A stretch of 64,000 nt of DNA, from the NCBI GenBank assembly GCA_905182455.1, contig CAJJBJ010000009.1:56186-120185 (forward strand), in the 5' to 3' direction. Source of the stretch: an uncultured Planktomarina sp. (GTDB lineage Bacteria; Pseudomonadota; Alphaproteobacteria; Rhodobacterales; Rhodobacteraceae). Both the position numbers and the translations under genes were made by a program. Below are positions 30,094-40,800 of the stretch, one piece after another. How positions within the stretch are numbered: the first letter of the stretch is position 1; the number at the start of each line of letters is the position of its first letter. The notes under the pieces were generated by a model. The model was not told where the DNA came from, did not search any database, and saw only the letters and a list, made by a program, of their open reading frames with translations.

Positions 30094-31307
30094 TGAAAAT
30101 ATCACCCTTGGCCCCAGCCTCATTCCCCAAATTGCCCATCATCTCTGGGGTCACCTTTGCCACAGCGGCGGCCGGTATAAAATATGCCGGTCGGACCGAT
30201 GTCATGCTCGCCTCTATAGCGGCAGGCTCCACGGTTGCAGGCGTCTTCACACGCTCCGCCACCAGTGCGGCCTGTGTGCTGGATTGCCAATCCAAGATGG
30301 GCGGAGATATGTCACAGGGCGCTGCAATATTGGTCAACTCAGGCAACGCCAACGCCTTCACAGGCAACGCCGGCCAAGCGTCAGTGGACCGCATTTGCGC
30401 CGCTGTGGCCCTAGGCCTTGGTGTGCCCGCAAGTGCGGTTTTTACCTCTTCCACAGGGGTTATTGGCGAGGTCCTACCAGATCACAAAATCACCGAATGT
30501 ATCGATGCGCTGGCGGGTTCTCTGGGCGAGGATGCTCTTGAGAATGCCGCAAAGGCGATTATGACCACTGATACCTATGCCAAAGGTTCAACAGCTTCGG
30601 TGGAAATTAATGGAAAAACCGTAAAAATTAGCGGAATCGCTAAGGGTTCAGGCATGGTTGCCCCCGATATGGCGACGATGCTGGTCTATATTTTCACCGA
30701 CGCCAAGATTGCGCAACCAGACCTACAGGCTTTGCTGGCCGATTTAACTGATAAAACCTTTAATTGCATTACCGTCGACAGCGACACCTCCACCTCAGAC
30801 GCTCTGATTTGTGCGGCAACGGGGGCCTCCAGCGCCGATGTCTCCGGCAATCCAGATTTTGCCCAAGCCTTGGGACAGGTCATGTTGGACTTGGCACATC
30901 AGGTTGTGAAGGACGGTGAGGGCGCTACAAAATTTATGGCCGTGGAAGTTACCGGCGCGGCTTCGGATGGCGATGCACGTTTGGTTGCCATGTCGATTGC
31001 CAACTCACCCTTGGTCAAAACTGCCATTGCGGGTGAGGATCCCAATTGGGGCCGAATCGTTATGGCAGTTGGAAAATCTGGCGCCAAAGCAGACCGTGAC
31101 CGGCTGTCCATCTGGTTTGGCCCACATCTTGTAGCAGAAAACGGATGGGTCGCAAAAACCTACACAGAGGACGCCGGTGCCAGCTATATGAAGCAAAGCG
31201 AATTGGTAATCCGCACCGATCTTGGGATTGGTGGTGCCAAAACGACCGTTTGGACCTGCGATCTCACCCATGGCTATATTGAGATCAATGCGGATTATCG
31301 CTCATGA
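30093..31307 (+). CDS. argJ: Bifunctional ornithine acetyltransferase/N-acetylglutamate synthase
   Basis: Transfers acetyl from N-acetylornithine to glutamate in cyclic arginine synthesis. It is 404 residues. Self-cleavage occurs before the nucleophilic Thr in APDMATMLVYIFTD, and the oxyanion segment TSSTGVIGE is present. The C-terminus IEINADYRS is typical. Overlaps mutT by 4 nt and the parvulin gene by 1 nt, forming a compact three-gene operon. argG lies elsewhere in the window. Confidence 0.96.
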   Translation: MKISPLAPASFPKLPIISGVTFATAAAGIKYAGRTDVMLASIAAGSTVAGVFTRSATSAACVLDCQSKMGGDMSQGAAILVNSGNANAFTGNAGQASVDRICAAVALGLGVPASAVFTSSTGVIGEVLPDHKITECIDALAGSLGEDALENAAKAIMTTDTYAKGSTASVEINGKTVKISGIAKGSGMVAPDMATMLVYIFTDAKIAQPDLQALLADLTDKTFNCITVDSDTSTSDALICAATGASSADVSGNPDFAQALGQVMLDLAHQVVKDGEGATKFMAVEVTGAASDGDARLVAMSIANSPLVKTAIAGEDPNWGRIVMAVGKSGAKADRDRLSIWFGPHLVAENGWVAKTYTEDAGASYMKQSELVIRTDLGIGGAKTTVWTCDLTHGYIEINADYRS

Positions 31308-31702
31308 AAACGGTTCTCGTCTCAGCTGTTGCGCTGATTGACCGGGACGGTCGCGTGCTATTGGCGCAACGGCCAGAGGGCAAATCCATGGCCGGTTTAT
31401 GGGAGTTTCCCGGCGGTAAGGTTGAGGTTGGTGAAACGCCCGAAGCCGCATTGATCCGTGAGCTTGAGGAAGAGCTGGGAATTAACACGTGGAAAAGTTG
31501 CCTTGCCCCCCTCACCTTCGCAAGTCACGCTTATGAAGATTTTCACCTCTTGATGCCATTATTTGCCTGCCGAAAATGGGAAGGCATGCCTCAACCGCGC
31601 GAAAACCAAACCTTGAAATGGGTCCGCAAACAGGAGCTAAGATCCTATGATATGCCCGCAGCAGATGTGCCACTCATCCCAATCTTATACGATTGGCTTT
31701 GA
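31304..31702 (+). CDS. mutT: 8-oxo-dGTP diphosphatase MutT (Nudix)
   Basis: Sanitises the nucleotide pool by hydrolysing 8-oxo-dGTP. It is 132 residues. The Nudix box GGKVEVGETPEAALIRELEEELGI (shown only in part elsewhere) begins at about residue 38 and keeps all GX5EX7REUXEEXGU residues. The argJ-mutT adjacency is standard in Rhodobacterales. The start ATG overlaps the argJ stop. Confidence 0.93.
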   Translation: MKTVLVSAVALIDRDGRVLLAQRPEGKSMAGLWEFPGGKVEVGETPEAALIRELEEELGINTWKSCLAPLTFASHAYEDFHLLMPLFACRKWEGMPQPRENQTLKWVRKQELRSYDMPAADVPLIPILYDWL

Positions 31703-31961
31703 TTTCTCTTCTTATTGCATTTGATATTTGCATTTCATTAATCCGTTTTGGGTAAACTGATCCCATCAACAGAAACTGTGTGGGTCTTTAAAGTGCAATT
31801 ATAAAGCGTATACTCTGCCATCGCGCTGAAAAAAATCGTTATTGCATCACGTATTCTGGCGCAGGAGATTTACAGTGGTGATCCATAAAGCGGAAAAATA
31901 TTCGTAATATGTTGATGGGTAAACCGGTCAGCTGAGCCTTTTTAGTAACAGCGAACAACTC
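31703..31961. other. mutT-infB convergent intergenic region
   Basis: About 260 nt between convergent mutT and infB. No ORF with a credible start, no repeat and no RNA gene was recognised. Its right end leads into the terminator hairpin at 31962-31996. Confidence 0.4.
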
Positions 31962-31996
31962 GCAAAAATGGCGCCTCAAACGGGCGCCATTTTCAA
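31962..31996. terminator. Bidirectional terminator after infB
   Basis: AATGGCGCC (31967-31975) pairs with GGCGCCATT (31983-31991), a 9-bp perfect stem with a 7-nt loop. It is flanked by AAAAA on the left (T run for the minus strand, ending the rimP-nusA-ylxR-infB operon) and TTTTC on the right (for plus-strand transcripts). Confidence 0.85.
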
Positions 31997-32011
31997 TAAT
32001 TATCTAAAGTC

Positions 32012-34483
32012 TTAGGTCAGCTTGCGTTCAACTGATTCACGCTCGAAGATTTCGATCACATCCTTAGGTCGGATATCATCGTAGTTTTCAAAGGCCATGC
32101 CACATTCTTGACCCGACTGAACATCAGACACTTCATCCTTGAAGCGTTTCAAGGTTTTCAGCGTGCCTTCATGGACCACAACGTTATCACGAAGCAGGCG
32201 CACCCCAGCGGACCGACGGGCAACACCCTCGGTCACGAGACAACCAGCAACTTTGCCAACACCAGAAACTTTGAATACCTCTTTAATATTAGCATAACCA
32301 ATGAATGTTTCGCGAATTTCGGCGCTCAGCAGACCAGAGGCAGCCGCTTTCACATCATCAACCAAATCGTAAATCACTGAGTAATAACGGATCTCAACGC
32401 CTTTTTGGTTGGCAGTGTTCCGCGCCGATGTATTGGCACGAACATTAAATCCAAACACAGGGGCACCGGAGGCCTCTGCCAAACCGATATCTGTTTCTGT
32501 AATCGCACCGACACCAGAATGCAAAACCCGCACCCGAACTTCATCATTGCCAATTTTAGCCATCGCTTGGACAATTGCCTCAGCGGAGCCTTGAACATCA
32601 GCCTTCAAGATAATGGGCAACTCGCTTACGTCTTCATTAGCCTTCGCATTGGCCATCAATTGCTCGAGAGTTGTCGCTGCGCCAACGGCGGCACGTTTGT
32701 CTTTGGCAGCCTGCGCACGGTATTCCGCAATTTCGCGGGCCTGTGCTTCAGTTTCAACCACATTCAGAACATCGCCAGCTTCCGGCGTGCCATTCAGTCC
32801 AAGCACCTCAACGGGTGTGGAAGGACCTGCAGTAGAGATACGGTCGCCAGCGTCATTGATCAATGCGCGGACTTTGCCCCATTGCTCGCCCACAACAAAG
32901 ATATCGCCAAGTTTCAAAGTCCCGTTTTGGACTAGAACTGTAGCAACAGGGCCGCGGCCGATGTCAAGCTGGGCCTCAATCACAGCACCAGAAGCGGCGC
33001 GAGTGGGGTTGGCTTTAAGCTCCAAGATTTCAGATTGCAGCGCGATAGCCTCCAGCAATAGATCCAAGCCCTGGCCTGTGGTTGCTGACACTTCAACGTC
33101 CTGCACTTCACCTGACATCTGCTCTACGATAACTTCATGTTGCAGCAAATCAGTCCGAACTTTTTGCGCATTGGCCGCAGGGCGGTCAATTTTGTTGATC
33201 GCAACAATCATAGGAACATTCGCAGCTTTGGCGTGTGCTATCGCTTCGATAGTTTGCGGCATAACCGCATCGTCCGCCGCCACAACCAAAATCACAATAT
33301 CGGTCACTTGAGCACCACGAGACCGCATGGACGTAAAGGCAGCGTGGCCTGGAGTGTCCAAGAAAGTCATCAATTGGCCATTTTGTTCTACTTGATAGGC
33401 ACCAATGTGCTGGGTGATGCCGCCGGCTTCTCCTGACACAACCCTCGCATTGCGAATCGCATCCAAGAGCGATGTTTTACCGTGGTCAACGTGGCCCATC
33501 ACAGTGATGATCGGCGCACGTTGCGTCAAGTCTTCCGGTTTGTCGATCACTTGATCGATCACATCTTCCACGTCAGCATCAGAAACCCGGACCATTTTGT
33601 GGCCGAATTCTTCGACAATCAGCTCGGCTGTATCTTGGTCAATGGTTTGGTTTTGCGTCACCATCATGCCCATTTGCATCAATGATTTCACAACATCCGC
33701 AACGCGTTCAGCCATCCGGTTTGCAAGCTCTTGCACCATGATGCCATCAGGCACCTGCACATCGCGTACAACCTTTTCGCGCTCAACAGCACCGCCCATG
33801 GCTTTTTGCCGTGCACGTTCTTGCTTACGCTTCATCGAGGCCATGGAGCGATGGCGACCGTCACCGCCTGTGCTGGCTTGATTTACTGTCAGCTTGCCAG
33901 AGCGACGATTGTCCTCACGTCCCTTATTTCGATTTGGACGTGCAGGCTCTTCGCGGCGCGGAGCGGCATCTGCTGCAACTTTATTGCGCAACACGCCAGA
34001 TTTCGCAGCGCGTTCCTCTGGTGTCGGCGGAGGAGCGGCAGCACGCATTGCAGCAGCTTCATCGTCGCGCGCCTTGGCGGCTTCCAATTCAACTTTGGCT
34101 TTGGCGCGCTCTTCACGTTCCCGAAGCTCAAGCTCTTTGGCTTCGTTTTCTTCGCGGCGTTGATTGCGCTCAGTCTCGCGAGTGAGCTCCTCTTTGACGC
34201 GGCGCGCTTTATCTTCAGTTTCGCGGGCCTTCGCGGCTTGAACAGCCTTCAGACGGCGATCCATTTCCGCATCAGAAATCCCAGCAGGGCGACGCGCAGG
34301 ATCACCACCACGCACAGCACCTGGCGCCACGGGCTTAGCTGCACCAGGTTTTGGCACAACGACGCGTTTACGTTTGGTTTCCACCAAAACATTCTTTGTT
34401 CGGCCATGGCTGAAACTCTGTTTCACATTTCCCGAACGTGGTCCGCCCAGCAAACCCAATGTCTTTTTACCGTCGTCGCTCAT
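32012..34483 (-). CDS. infB: Translation initiation factor IF-2
   Basis: GTPase that places fMet-tRNA on the 30S subunit. It is 823 residues. The N-terminal region (about 60-260) is long, charged and coiled-coil-like ([21 protein letters not shown]), as in alphaproteobacteria. The G domain has [23 protein letters not shown] and NKIDRPAAN. It is the last gene of the rimP-nusA-ylxR-infB operon and is closed by a strong hairpin. Confidence 0.97.
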   Translation of the reverse strand: MSDDGKKTLGLLGGPRSGNVKQSFSHGRTKNVLVETKRKRVVVPKPGAAKPVAPGAVRGGDPARRPAGISDAEMDRRLKAVQAAKARETEDKARRVKEELTRETERNQRREENEAKELELREREERAKAKVELEAAKARDDEAAAMRAAAPPPTPEERAAKSGVLRNKVAADAAPRREEPARPNRNKGREDNRRSGKLTVNQASTGGDGRHRSMASMKRKQERARQKAMGGAVEREKVVRDVQVPDGIMVQELANRMAERVADVVKSLMQMGMMVTQNQTIDQDTAELIVEEFGHKMVRVSDADVEDVIDQVIDKPEDLTQRAPIITVMGHVDHGKTSLLDAIRNARVVSGEAGGITQHIGAYQVEQNGQLMTFLDTPGHAAFTSMRSRGAQVTDIVILVVAADDAVMPQTIEAIAHAKAANVPMIVAINKIDRPAANAQKVRTDLLQHEVIVEQMSGEVQDVEVSATTGQGLDLLLEAIALQSEILELKANPTRAASGAVIEAQLDIGRGPVATVLVQNGTLKLGDIFVVGEQWGKVRALINDAGDRISTAGPSTPVEVLGLNGTPEAGDVLNVVETEAQAREIAEYRAQAAKDKRAAVGAATTLEQLMANAKANEDVSELPIILKADVQGSAEAIVQAMAKIGNDEVRVRVLHSGVGAITETDIGLAEASGAPVFGFNVRANTSARNTANQKGVEIRYYSVIYDLVDDVKAAASGLLSAEIRETFIGYANIKEVFKVSGVGKVAGCLVTEGVARRSAGVRLLRDNVVVHEGTLKTLKRFKDEVSDVQSGQECGMAFENYDDIRPKDVIEIFERESVERKLT

Positions 34484-34517
34484 AAAGCTCTATCGTCCTT
34501 TTCAGAGGGCCAATGCC

Positions 34518-35120
34518 CTATGCCACCTTAGTGGCTTCTCGTAATCCGCGTAGTCTCGCGGCCTCATGTACTACACGTTCGCTGAGTTTGCCACCCGAGA
34601 GTGCGCAGTGTATCGCATGCCCACGCCCAAATGCCAAACCCAATTCCTGTGCCGTTAAACATCCAAAAAACCGACCGCCCTCTGGGGTCCACAACTTTCC
34701 TTTTCCGCGCTCAGAACCGTCGCTGGCTTGGAGTAAAACTTTGGCGCGGCCTTCAGCCAACCAACCTTTTACTTTTTCAAAGCCGGTCACCGCGCGGCCA
34801 GCCTTGCGTGCAATGGATACCAAATCCACAACACGGCGGGCCAACTGCCGATCAATCTCTGAAATAAGATTGTCCGGCACGATCACTTGAGTCTTCGCAC
34901 CTCGTGCAAAAACTTTACGTTTTACGGCGTCTTCCAGAACGTACAGATCCGCGGTCACATAATAGCCGCGACCAGGTAATTTTTCTAGAATATCCGGCAC
35001 AACCACCCCATCAGGACCAGTCACAAAGCGAATAAGACCCGCTTTAGGACCAGATTCCTGACTGACCAAACATTTGCGTTCGGCCAGTTCTTCAGAATTA
35101 TGTGCTCCACCACGGCTCAT
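34518..35120 (-). CDS. YlxR/DUF448 plus L7Ae-like RNA-binding protein
   Basis: A 200-residue protein with an N-terminal YlxR domain (ERKCLVSQESGPKAGLIRFV, GRGYYV) and a C-terminal L7Ae-like domain. The fusion sits between nusA and infB in most alphaproteobacteria and is thought to bind RNA in translation or transcription. It follows the nusA stop without a gap and precedes infB by 34 nt. Confidence 0.9.
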   Translation of the reverse strand: MSRGGAHNSEELAERKCLVSQESGPKAGLIRFVTGPDGVVVPDILEKLPGRGYYVTADLYVLEDAVKRKVFARGAKTQVIVPDNLISEIDRQLARRVVDLVSIARKAGRAVTGFEKVKGWLAEGRAKVLLQASDGSERGKGKLWTPEGGRFFGCLTAQELGLAFGRGHAIHCALSGGKLSERVVHEAARLRGLREATKVA

Positions 35121-36737
35121 TTAGCTCTCCTGAACCGCGTCATTTTCGGAAGTCTCAGCCTCGTCCTCTTCGACCAATTCTTCAGGATCAACCCAACCCA
35201 ACATAATCCGGGCTGTCATCACCATGTTTTGTGCTTCGGCAAGATCAACTTCGAATTTTTCGAGCACGCCTTCGTCTTTCACACGCTCGCCATCAACGGT
35301 TGTCCAGCCCCCAGCCAGCTCCCAGTCGGCGCAGGTTGCGAAATCTTCCAGAGTTTTCACACCGTCGTCAGCCAAGGCTTCGATCATCTGTGGAGTCAGA
35401 CCTTCGAAGTTTACCAAGCTATCTTCCACACCCAGTTCACGGGCGCGGGCCATGGCACGCGTATTTTCAGCTTCAATCACATCACGAGCACGAGCCTGAA
35501 GCTCGCCTGCTGTGGCTTCATCAACACCATCGATCACCAAAAGCTCGTCAACGTCGACGTAAGCCACCTCTTCGAGGCTGGTGAATCCTTCGGAAACCAA
35601 AAGCTGCGCAAAGAATTCATCGAGGTCCAAGCTGTCAACAAACAACTTAGTGCGCACTTCAAATTCGGCCTGACGGCGTTTAGATTCTTCTTCTTCTGTC
35701 ATTATGTCGATATCAAGATTGGTCAGCTGGCTGGCTAAACGCACGTTTTGACCACGCCGGCCAATTGCCAAGCTGAGCTGATCATCAGGCACAACAACCA
35801 CGATCTTACCGGCTTCTTCATCCAAAACAACTTTGGTAACCTCTGCTGGCTGCAGTGCGTTTACCAAGAATGTTGGCTGATCTTCATTCCAAGGAATAAT
35901 GTCAATTTTCTCGCCCTGAAGCTCATTCACCACAGCCTGAACGCGGCTGCCGCGCATACCCACGCAGGCGCCCACAGGATCAATTGAGCTGTCATAGGAA
36001 ATCACAGCGATCTTGGCGCGTGAACCCGGATCCCGAGCGACGGCTTTGATCTCAATGATGCCATCATAGATTTCTGGAACTTCCATCTTGAATAGCTCAG
36101 CCATGAATTCTGGAGCGGTCCGCGACAAGAATATTTGCGGGCCACGCTGTTCGCGGCGCACTTCTTTGATGTACACTCGGATGCGGTCATTGGGGCGATA
36201 GCTTTCACGGCCAATTTTCTCATTGCGTCGCAGCACGGCTTCACCGCGGCCCACATCAACAATCACATTGCCATATTCTTCACGCTTAACCAGACCGTTG
36301 ATAATAGTGCCGGCGCGATCTTTGAATTCTTCATACTGACGATCACGTTCAGCTTCCCGGACCTTCTGCAAGATCACCTGTTTTGCGGCTTGCGCTGCAA
36401 TGCGGCCCATCTCAACCGGAGGAACTTCTTCCACCAATTGCTGACCAACTTCAGGATTTTCCATATACTGCTTTGCCTGCTCAACAGTGAATTCGGCCTG
36501 GTAATTTTCCAGCAATTCCTCTGTCACAACTGTGCGCACTCGAGTGAAAGTTGCACGACCAGTTTTTCGATCAATAGCAACGCGGATATCCATCTCAGCG
36601 CCATAGCGAGATTTGGCAGCACGGGCCAAGGATTCTTCCATTGCTTCAATCACCAAACCGGGATCAATCATTTTTTCACGAGCAACAGCTTCAGCGGTTT
36701 GTAACAGCTCAAGCTGGTTAGCAGATGTAATGGCCAT
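35121..36737 (-). CDS. nusA: Transcription termination/antitermination factor NusA
   Basis: RNA polymerase-associated factor acting in pausing, termination and antitermination. It is 538 residues. The order is an N-terminal RNAP-binding domain, an S1 domain (VDVGRGEAVLRRNE), KH domains (GACVGMRGSRVQAV, LAIGRRGQNVRLASQL) and two C-terminal acidic repeats with helix-hairpin-helix segments. It overlaps the rimP stop by 1 nt. Confidence 0.97.
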   Translation of the reverse strand: MAITSANQLELLQTAEAVAREKMIDPGLVIEAMEESLARAAKSRYGAEMDIRVAIDRKTGRATFTRVRTVVTEELLENYQAEFTVEQAKQYMENPEVGQQLVEEVPPVEMGRIAAQAAKQVILQKVREAERDRQYEEFKDRAGTIINGLVKREEYGNVIVDVGRGEAVLRRNEKIGRESYRPNDRIRVYIKEVRREQRGPQIFLSRTAPEFMAELFKMEVPEIYDGIIEIKAVARDPGSRAKIAVISYDSSIDPVGACVGMRGSRVQAVVNELQGEKIDIIPWNEDQPTFLVNALQPAEVTKVVLDEEAGKIVVVVPDDQLSLAIGRRGQNVRLASQLTNLDIDIMTEEEESKRRQAEFEVRTKLFVDSLDLDEFFAQLLVSEGFTSLEEVAYVDVDELLVIDGVDEATAGELQARARDVIEAENTRAMARARELGVEDSLVNFEGLTPQMIEALADDGVKTLEDFATCADWELAGGWTTVDGERVKDEGVLEKFEVDLAEAQNMVMTARIMLGWVDPEELVEEDEAETSENDAVQES

Positions 36738-37309
36738 TAATCTTCCTCTCCATCAACGATGGTTTGCACTTCATCATATTGGGTTTCATCAATCTGACCC
36801 GCGTCTTTCCGGCCCTTCAAGACCGAGCGAATCAGATCATCTGTTAAGATCAACTTCGCTTCCGCGAGCCAATCAAATTTCAGGCCAATCGTGCCTTCGT
36901 CGATGGTGATTAATATTTCATCACCTTCGGTGCCAGCCACTTCGCCCTTAAAGCGACGGCGACCATCAATCAGCTGTTCGGTTTCAACCTTGGCGGCGTA
37001 GCCGATCCATTGGTCGAAGTCTTTCAAGCGTGTCAGTGGACGGTCAATGCCCGGGCTCGATACTTCCAGAGTATAGGCCTCAATAATCGGATCTTCGACA
37101 TCCATCAAAGCAGAGACAGCTGTGCTAATTTCAGCGCAGCCATCCACTTCCATCGTACCATCAGACTTTTGGGCCATGATTTGCAAGATGGGCGTATTGC
37201 CGGTCATCAGACGCAAACGCACAATCTCATATCCCAAACCCTCAATCATTGGGTTTAGAATTTTAAACAGGCGCTGGTCCATCGCAGCTTTTGCAATCAG
37301 ATCTGTCAT
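36737..37309 (-). CDS. rimP: Ribosome maturation factor RimP
   Basis: Needed for 30S subunit maturation. It is 190 residues, with [10 protein letters not shown] and the central [23 protein letters not shown] typical of the family. The ATG at 37309 has AAGGTG upstream; an earlier in-frame codon lacks this. It is the first gene of the nusA-infB operon. A terminator hairpin lies only 17 nt before its start, in the operon leader. Confidence 0.95.
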   Translation of the reverse strand: MTDLIAKAAMDQRLFKILNPMIEGLGYEIVRLRLMTGNTPILQIMAQKSDGTMEVDGCAEISTAVSALMDVEDPIIEAYTLEVSSPGIDRPLTRLKDFDQWIGYAAKVETEQLIDGRRRFKGEVAGTEGDEILITIDEGTIGLKFDWLAEAKLILTDDLIRSVLKGRKDAGQIDETQYDEVQTIVDGEED

Positions 37310-37325
37310 AGGCACCTTTCAGGCA

Positions 37326-37349
37326 CAAAAAAACGGGCGCGCGGCCCGT
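37326..37349 (-). terminator. Terminator hairpin in the rimP-nusA-infB leader
   Basis: On the minus strand ACGGGC-cgcgc-GCCCGT is followed by seven Ts (complement of 37327-37333) and then rimP's ribosome binding site and ATG 17 nt on. A further stem CCTTGG/CCAAGG (37367-37372 with 37382-37387) lies upstream. The previous gene already has a separate terminator at 37478-37509, so this one most likely acts as an attenuator or ends a short leader RNA. Confidence 0.75.
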
Positions 37350-37477
37350 GATATTTTCCGGTGGAACCTTGGGGGTGGAAGCCAAGGCGCCGCTATTGGT
37401 GTTCAGTTACAGAGTTTGTTGGGAAGTTTCAATCCCAGATCTGCAAATGTTTGAACAGATCAATTTTTGGCCCAAAA

Positions 37478-37509
37478 TAAAAAAAGGCCCCGGAAACACC
37501 AGGGCCTTA
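37478..37509 (-). terminator. Terminator of the peptide ABC transporter operon
   Basis: AGGCCC (37485-37490) pairs with GGGCCT (37502-37507) around a GC-containing loop. On the minus strand it is followed by seven Ts (complement of 37479-37485). It lies 22 nt after the substrate-binding protein's stop. Confidence 0.85.
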
Positions 37510-37530
37510 AATTTCTAATATCCGAAGATA

Positions 37531-39076
37531 TTATGCAAACCACCAGCGCTCAGTTAAGCGGCTGCTATCCATCTGAAATGAGTTACCCAAGTTGGCACCA
37601 TGTGCCAACTTTGAGGACGCAGCATCAACATAATTAGCATACATTGGAACTATCTGGCCACCCTGCTCAGAACACAATATCTGCATTTCAGTATATTGAT
37701 CACGGCGTTTAACACTATCCAATTCAGCGCGAGCACTAATAAGAAGCTCTTGGAAACGTGCATTTTCCCAGTGGGTGTCATTCCACGGCACACCGCTTTC
37801 ATATGCGGTTGAGAACATCCAATCTTCTGTTGCACGACCAGACCAGTAGGAAGCACACCAACCCTTTTACCAGCCAAACGTTCGACCAGTAACCATCTGC
37901 TGGCTCCTGATTTACGTTGATGTTGATGCCAGCGCCTTTCGCAGAAGCCTGATACAATTGCGCAGCGTCCGTTGCACCATTGAATGCGGCGTCAGATACA
38001 TTAAGATCAACATTTAGCTCTGTCAAACCAGCTGCTTTCATGTAGAATTTAGCCTTATCAATATCCAGCTCAATCTGCGGAATGTCAGAGGCAAAATATT
38101 GATTCGCTGGGCCAATTGGGTGGTCATTACCTACTTTACCATGACCCTGAAGAATTTTATCCACCATCTCTTGACGGTTGATGCCATACTTTAGGGCTTT
38201 TCGAACATTTATGTCGTCAAAGGGCGCTTGATCTGTCAGCATTGGGAATGTGAAGTGCTGGTTTCCAGTTACTTCAAAAATGTTGATATTTGGGTTGGCG
38301 CGCAACAGTGGCTCAGTCTTTACGTCAACACGGTTCACAGCGTCAACTTGGCCGGTCATCAAAGCGTTCATCCGAGCGGATGCATCATTAATTGCGATGG
38401 CTTCAATGCCGTCAAACCAACCCGCACGACCATCTTTATAATGGCTATCAACCCGAGCCACAACGCAACGCACACCGGGGTCAAAGCTGACGACTTTATA
38501 CAGACCCGTACCAATGCCCTTGGCAATCGCTTCGTCTACCATGCCAGCCGGATACATCAGGATGTGATAATCAGACAGCAAAAATGGGAAATCGGCGTTG
38601 CCAGCGGCCAGTGTAAACTGGATCTGGTGCTCACTCATTTTCTTCATTTCAGTGATGGCGGAAACTATTGGCTTGGCCGCGGATTTTGCGCCCTCAGCAG
38701 TGTGCATGCCCAAAGATTCAATTACATCATCGGCGCCAAAAGATTTTCCGTTGTGGAAGGTAACCCCTTTACGCAGGTTAAAGGTCCAGATCTTTGCATC
38801 TGCAGAGGCTTCCCAGCTTACAGCCAATTCCCCAATCAACTCACCCGCTGCTGTAACTTCGGTCAAACAATCAAAAACTGTGCCGTGGCCCATGTTGATC
38901 ATAAATGCATCTGAGTGCGTACGGCCATCAAAGCTGTCAGATGTGTTTGCACCATTCAAACCGAGACGTAGTGTGCCTCCGCGAGTCGCAGCAGATCTTG
39001 CAGGCAGGCCCGTCGCGGCTATAACACCAGCGGCTACACCTGTTTTTAATAGTCCGCGTCTATTTAGTTGTGACAT
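37531..39076 (-). CDS. Peptide ABC transporter substrate-binding protein (one-base frameshift)
   Basis: Periplasmic family-5 solute-binding protein (Dpp/Opp type). The N-terminus has a twin-arginine-like signal (NRRGLLKTG, then a hydrophobic stretch to about residue 30). The body includes TFNLRKGVTFHNGKSFGADD and later FDDINVRKALKYGINRQEMV. The frame breaks near 37860; removing one base gives NVWLVKGWCASYWSGRATED and a continuous 514-residue protein ending RWWFA. It is the last gene of a four-gene peptide-uptake operon with its own terminator. Confidence 0.9.
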
Positions 39077-39150
39077 TCGTTTTCTCCCTTTTTGAACATC
39101 GTTACTTGCAGGTTTCCCTACGCCCCTGATTTCGGGGTGGTGATTCTATA

Positions 39151-40796
39151 TTACATCTTCTTAACTGCTGCGTCACCGATGTTATCAACTCCGCGTGTTT
39201 TTAAAAGCGTTGTCAGCCAATCTGGATTCATTTCAGGCACTGATGACAGCAAAAGATCCGTATAAGGATGGTGCGGTGGCTGGAACATTTCTGCTTTTGG
39301 ACCCTGCTCGACAACACGCCATCTTTCATGACCACAACTTCATCACTGATCGCGCTCACAGTCGCAAGATCATGGGTGATGAACATATAAGACAGCCCCA
39401 AGTCATCTTGAAGCTGCGCCAAAAGCCTTAAAATGCCCTCAGCCACCAGCTGATCCAGCGCAGATGTTACCTCATCGCAGATGATAAACTGTGGCTCAGC
39501 TGCCAGGGCGCGCGCAATACCGATACGCTGCTTTTGACCGCCCGACAGCTCACCGGGCAAACGATCGATATATAGGCTAGGCTCCATTTCGATTTGCACC
39601 AGCAATTCTTCGACCCGCTTACGCTTTGCCGTACCGGTCAGCCCAGAATAAAACTGCACCGGACGGCCGATAATGTCACCAATTCGGCTGCGCGGATTAA
39701 GGGCAGTGTCCGCCATTTGGTAGATCATCTGAGCTTGGCGTAATTGATCTTTGCTGCGCTTGCGGTAATCCAAAGGCAGGGCTTCACCGTTGAACTCAAT
39801 ATGGCCCTGGCTCGGCGGCAGTAGACCAGTGATACAGCGCGCGGCGGTTGACTTTCCTGAGCCAGATTCCCCAACAACAGCAACAGTTCTGCCTGCGTGA
39901 ATATCGAAATCTACATCAAACAACACAGGCGATTTTCCATAGGCGGCCGATACATTTTTCAATGACACAATAGGCGTCGCGCCTTTGAGCACCGCCGGTT
40001 TTGAAGGTCTTTTAAATGAGCGGACAGCCCAGAGTGATTTGGTGTAATCTTCTTTCGGATCAGACAACATGCTGCGGGTGTCGGCCTCTTCCACCTCATC
40101 GCCGCGCAAGAGCACTTTGATTCGGTCCGCCATCTGCGCCACAACCGCAAGGTCGTGGGTGATGTATATGGCGGCAGTGTCGAACTGCTCAACTATATCG
40201 CGAATGGCGGCCAAAACTTCAATTTGCGTGGTCACGTCCAGCGCCGTTGTGGGCTCGTCAAATATGATTAAATCAGGTCGGCATGACATCGCCATAGCCG
40301 TCATCGCGCGCTGCAATTGCCCGCCAGACACCTGATGTGGATACCTAAACCCAATGTTGTCAGGATCTGGAAGACGCAGGCGCTGATACAGCTCTATCCC
40401 GTCCAGCTCACTCTCAGATCTGGATTGCACCCTGTGCTGAACCGGCGCTTCGGTGTGTTGATCAAGCAAACGATGTGCCGGGTTAAAGCTGGCCGCCGCA
40501 GATTGAGCCACATAGGCAATGCGTTTGCCCAGCATGCCGCGTTTGACCGCAGCCGAAGCTGTCACCAAATCAACCCCGTCAAACTCAACCGATCCACCAG
40601 AGATTCGACACCCGTCCCGGGTAAACCCCATCGCAGCGAGGCCAACGCTAGACTTACCTGCACCAGATTCACCAATCAGGCCTAGCACTTCACCTTTTTT
40701 AAGATCAAGATCGATGCCATTGATAATCGGGTTCCAAACCTCATCAGACCTGCCCTCAATCTTCAGATTACGTATTTTGAGAAGCTGCTCTGCCAT
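39151..40796 (-). CDS. Peptide ABC transporter, fused double ATP-binding protein (C-terminal frameshift)
   Basis: Two ATPase domains in one chain (DppD-DppF type). First: GESGAGKSS, VSGGQLQRAM, LIIFDEPTTALD. Second: GESGSGKSTAAR, LSGGQKQRIGIAR, FIICDEVTSALD. The uncorrected frame ends at 39228 in an unrelated tail. Restoring one G near 39312 (TTGTC to TTGGTC) gives VEQGPKAEMFQPPHHPYT, the family's normal C-terminus, and a stop at 39151 (548 residues). It energises the two permeases upstream in the operon. Confidence 0.9.
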
Positions 40797-40800
40797 CTTC

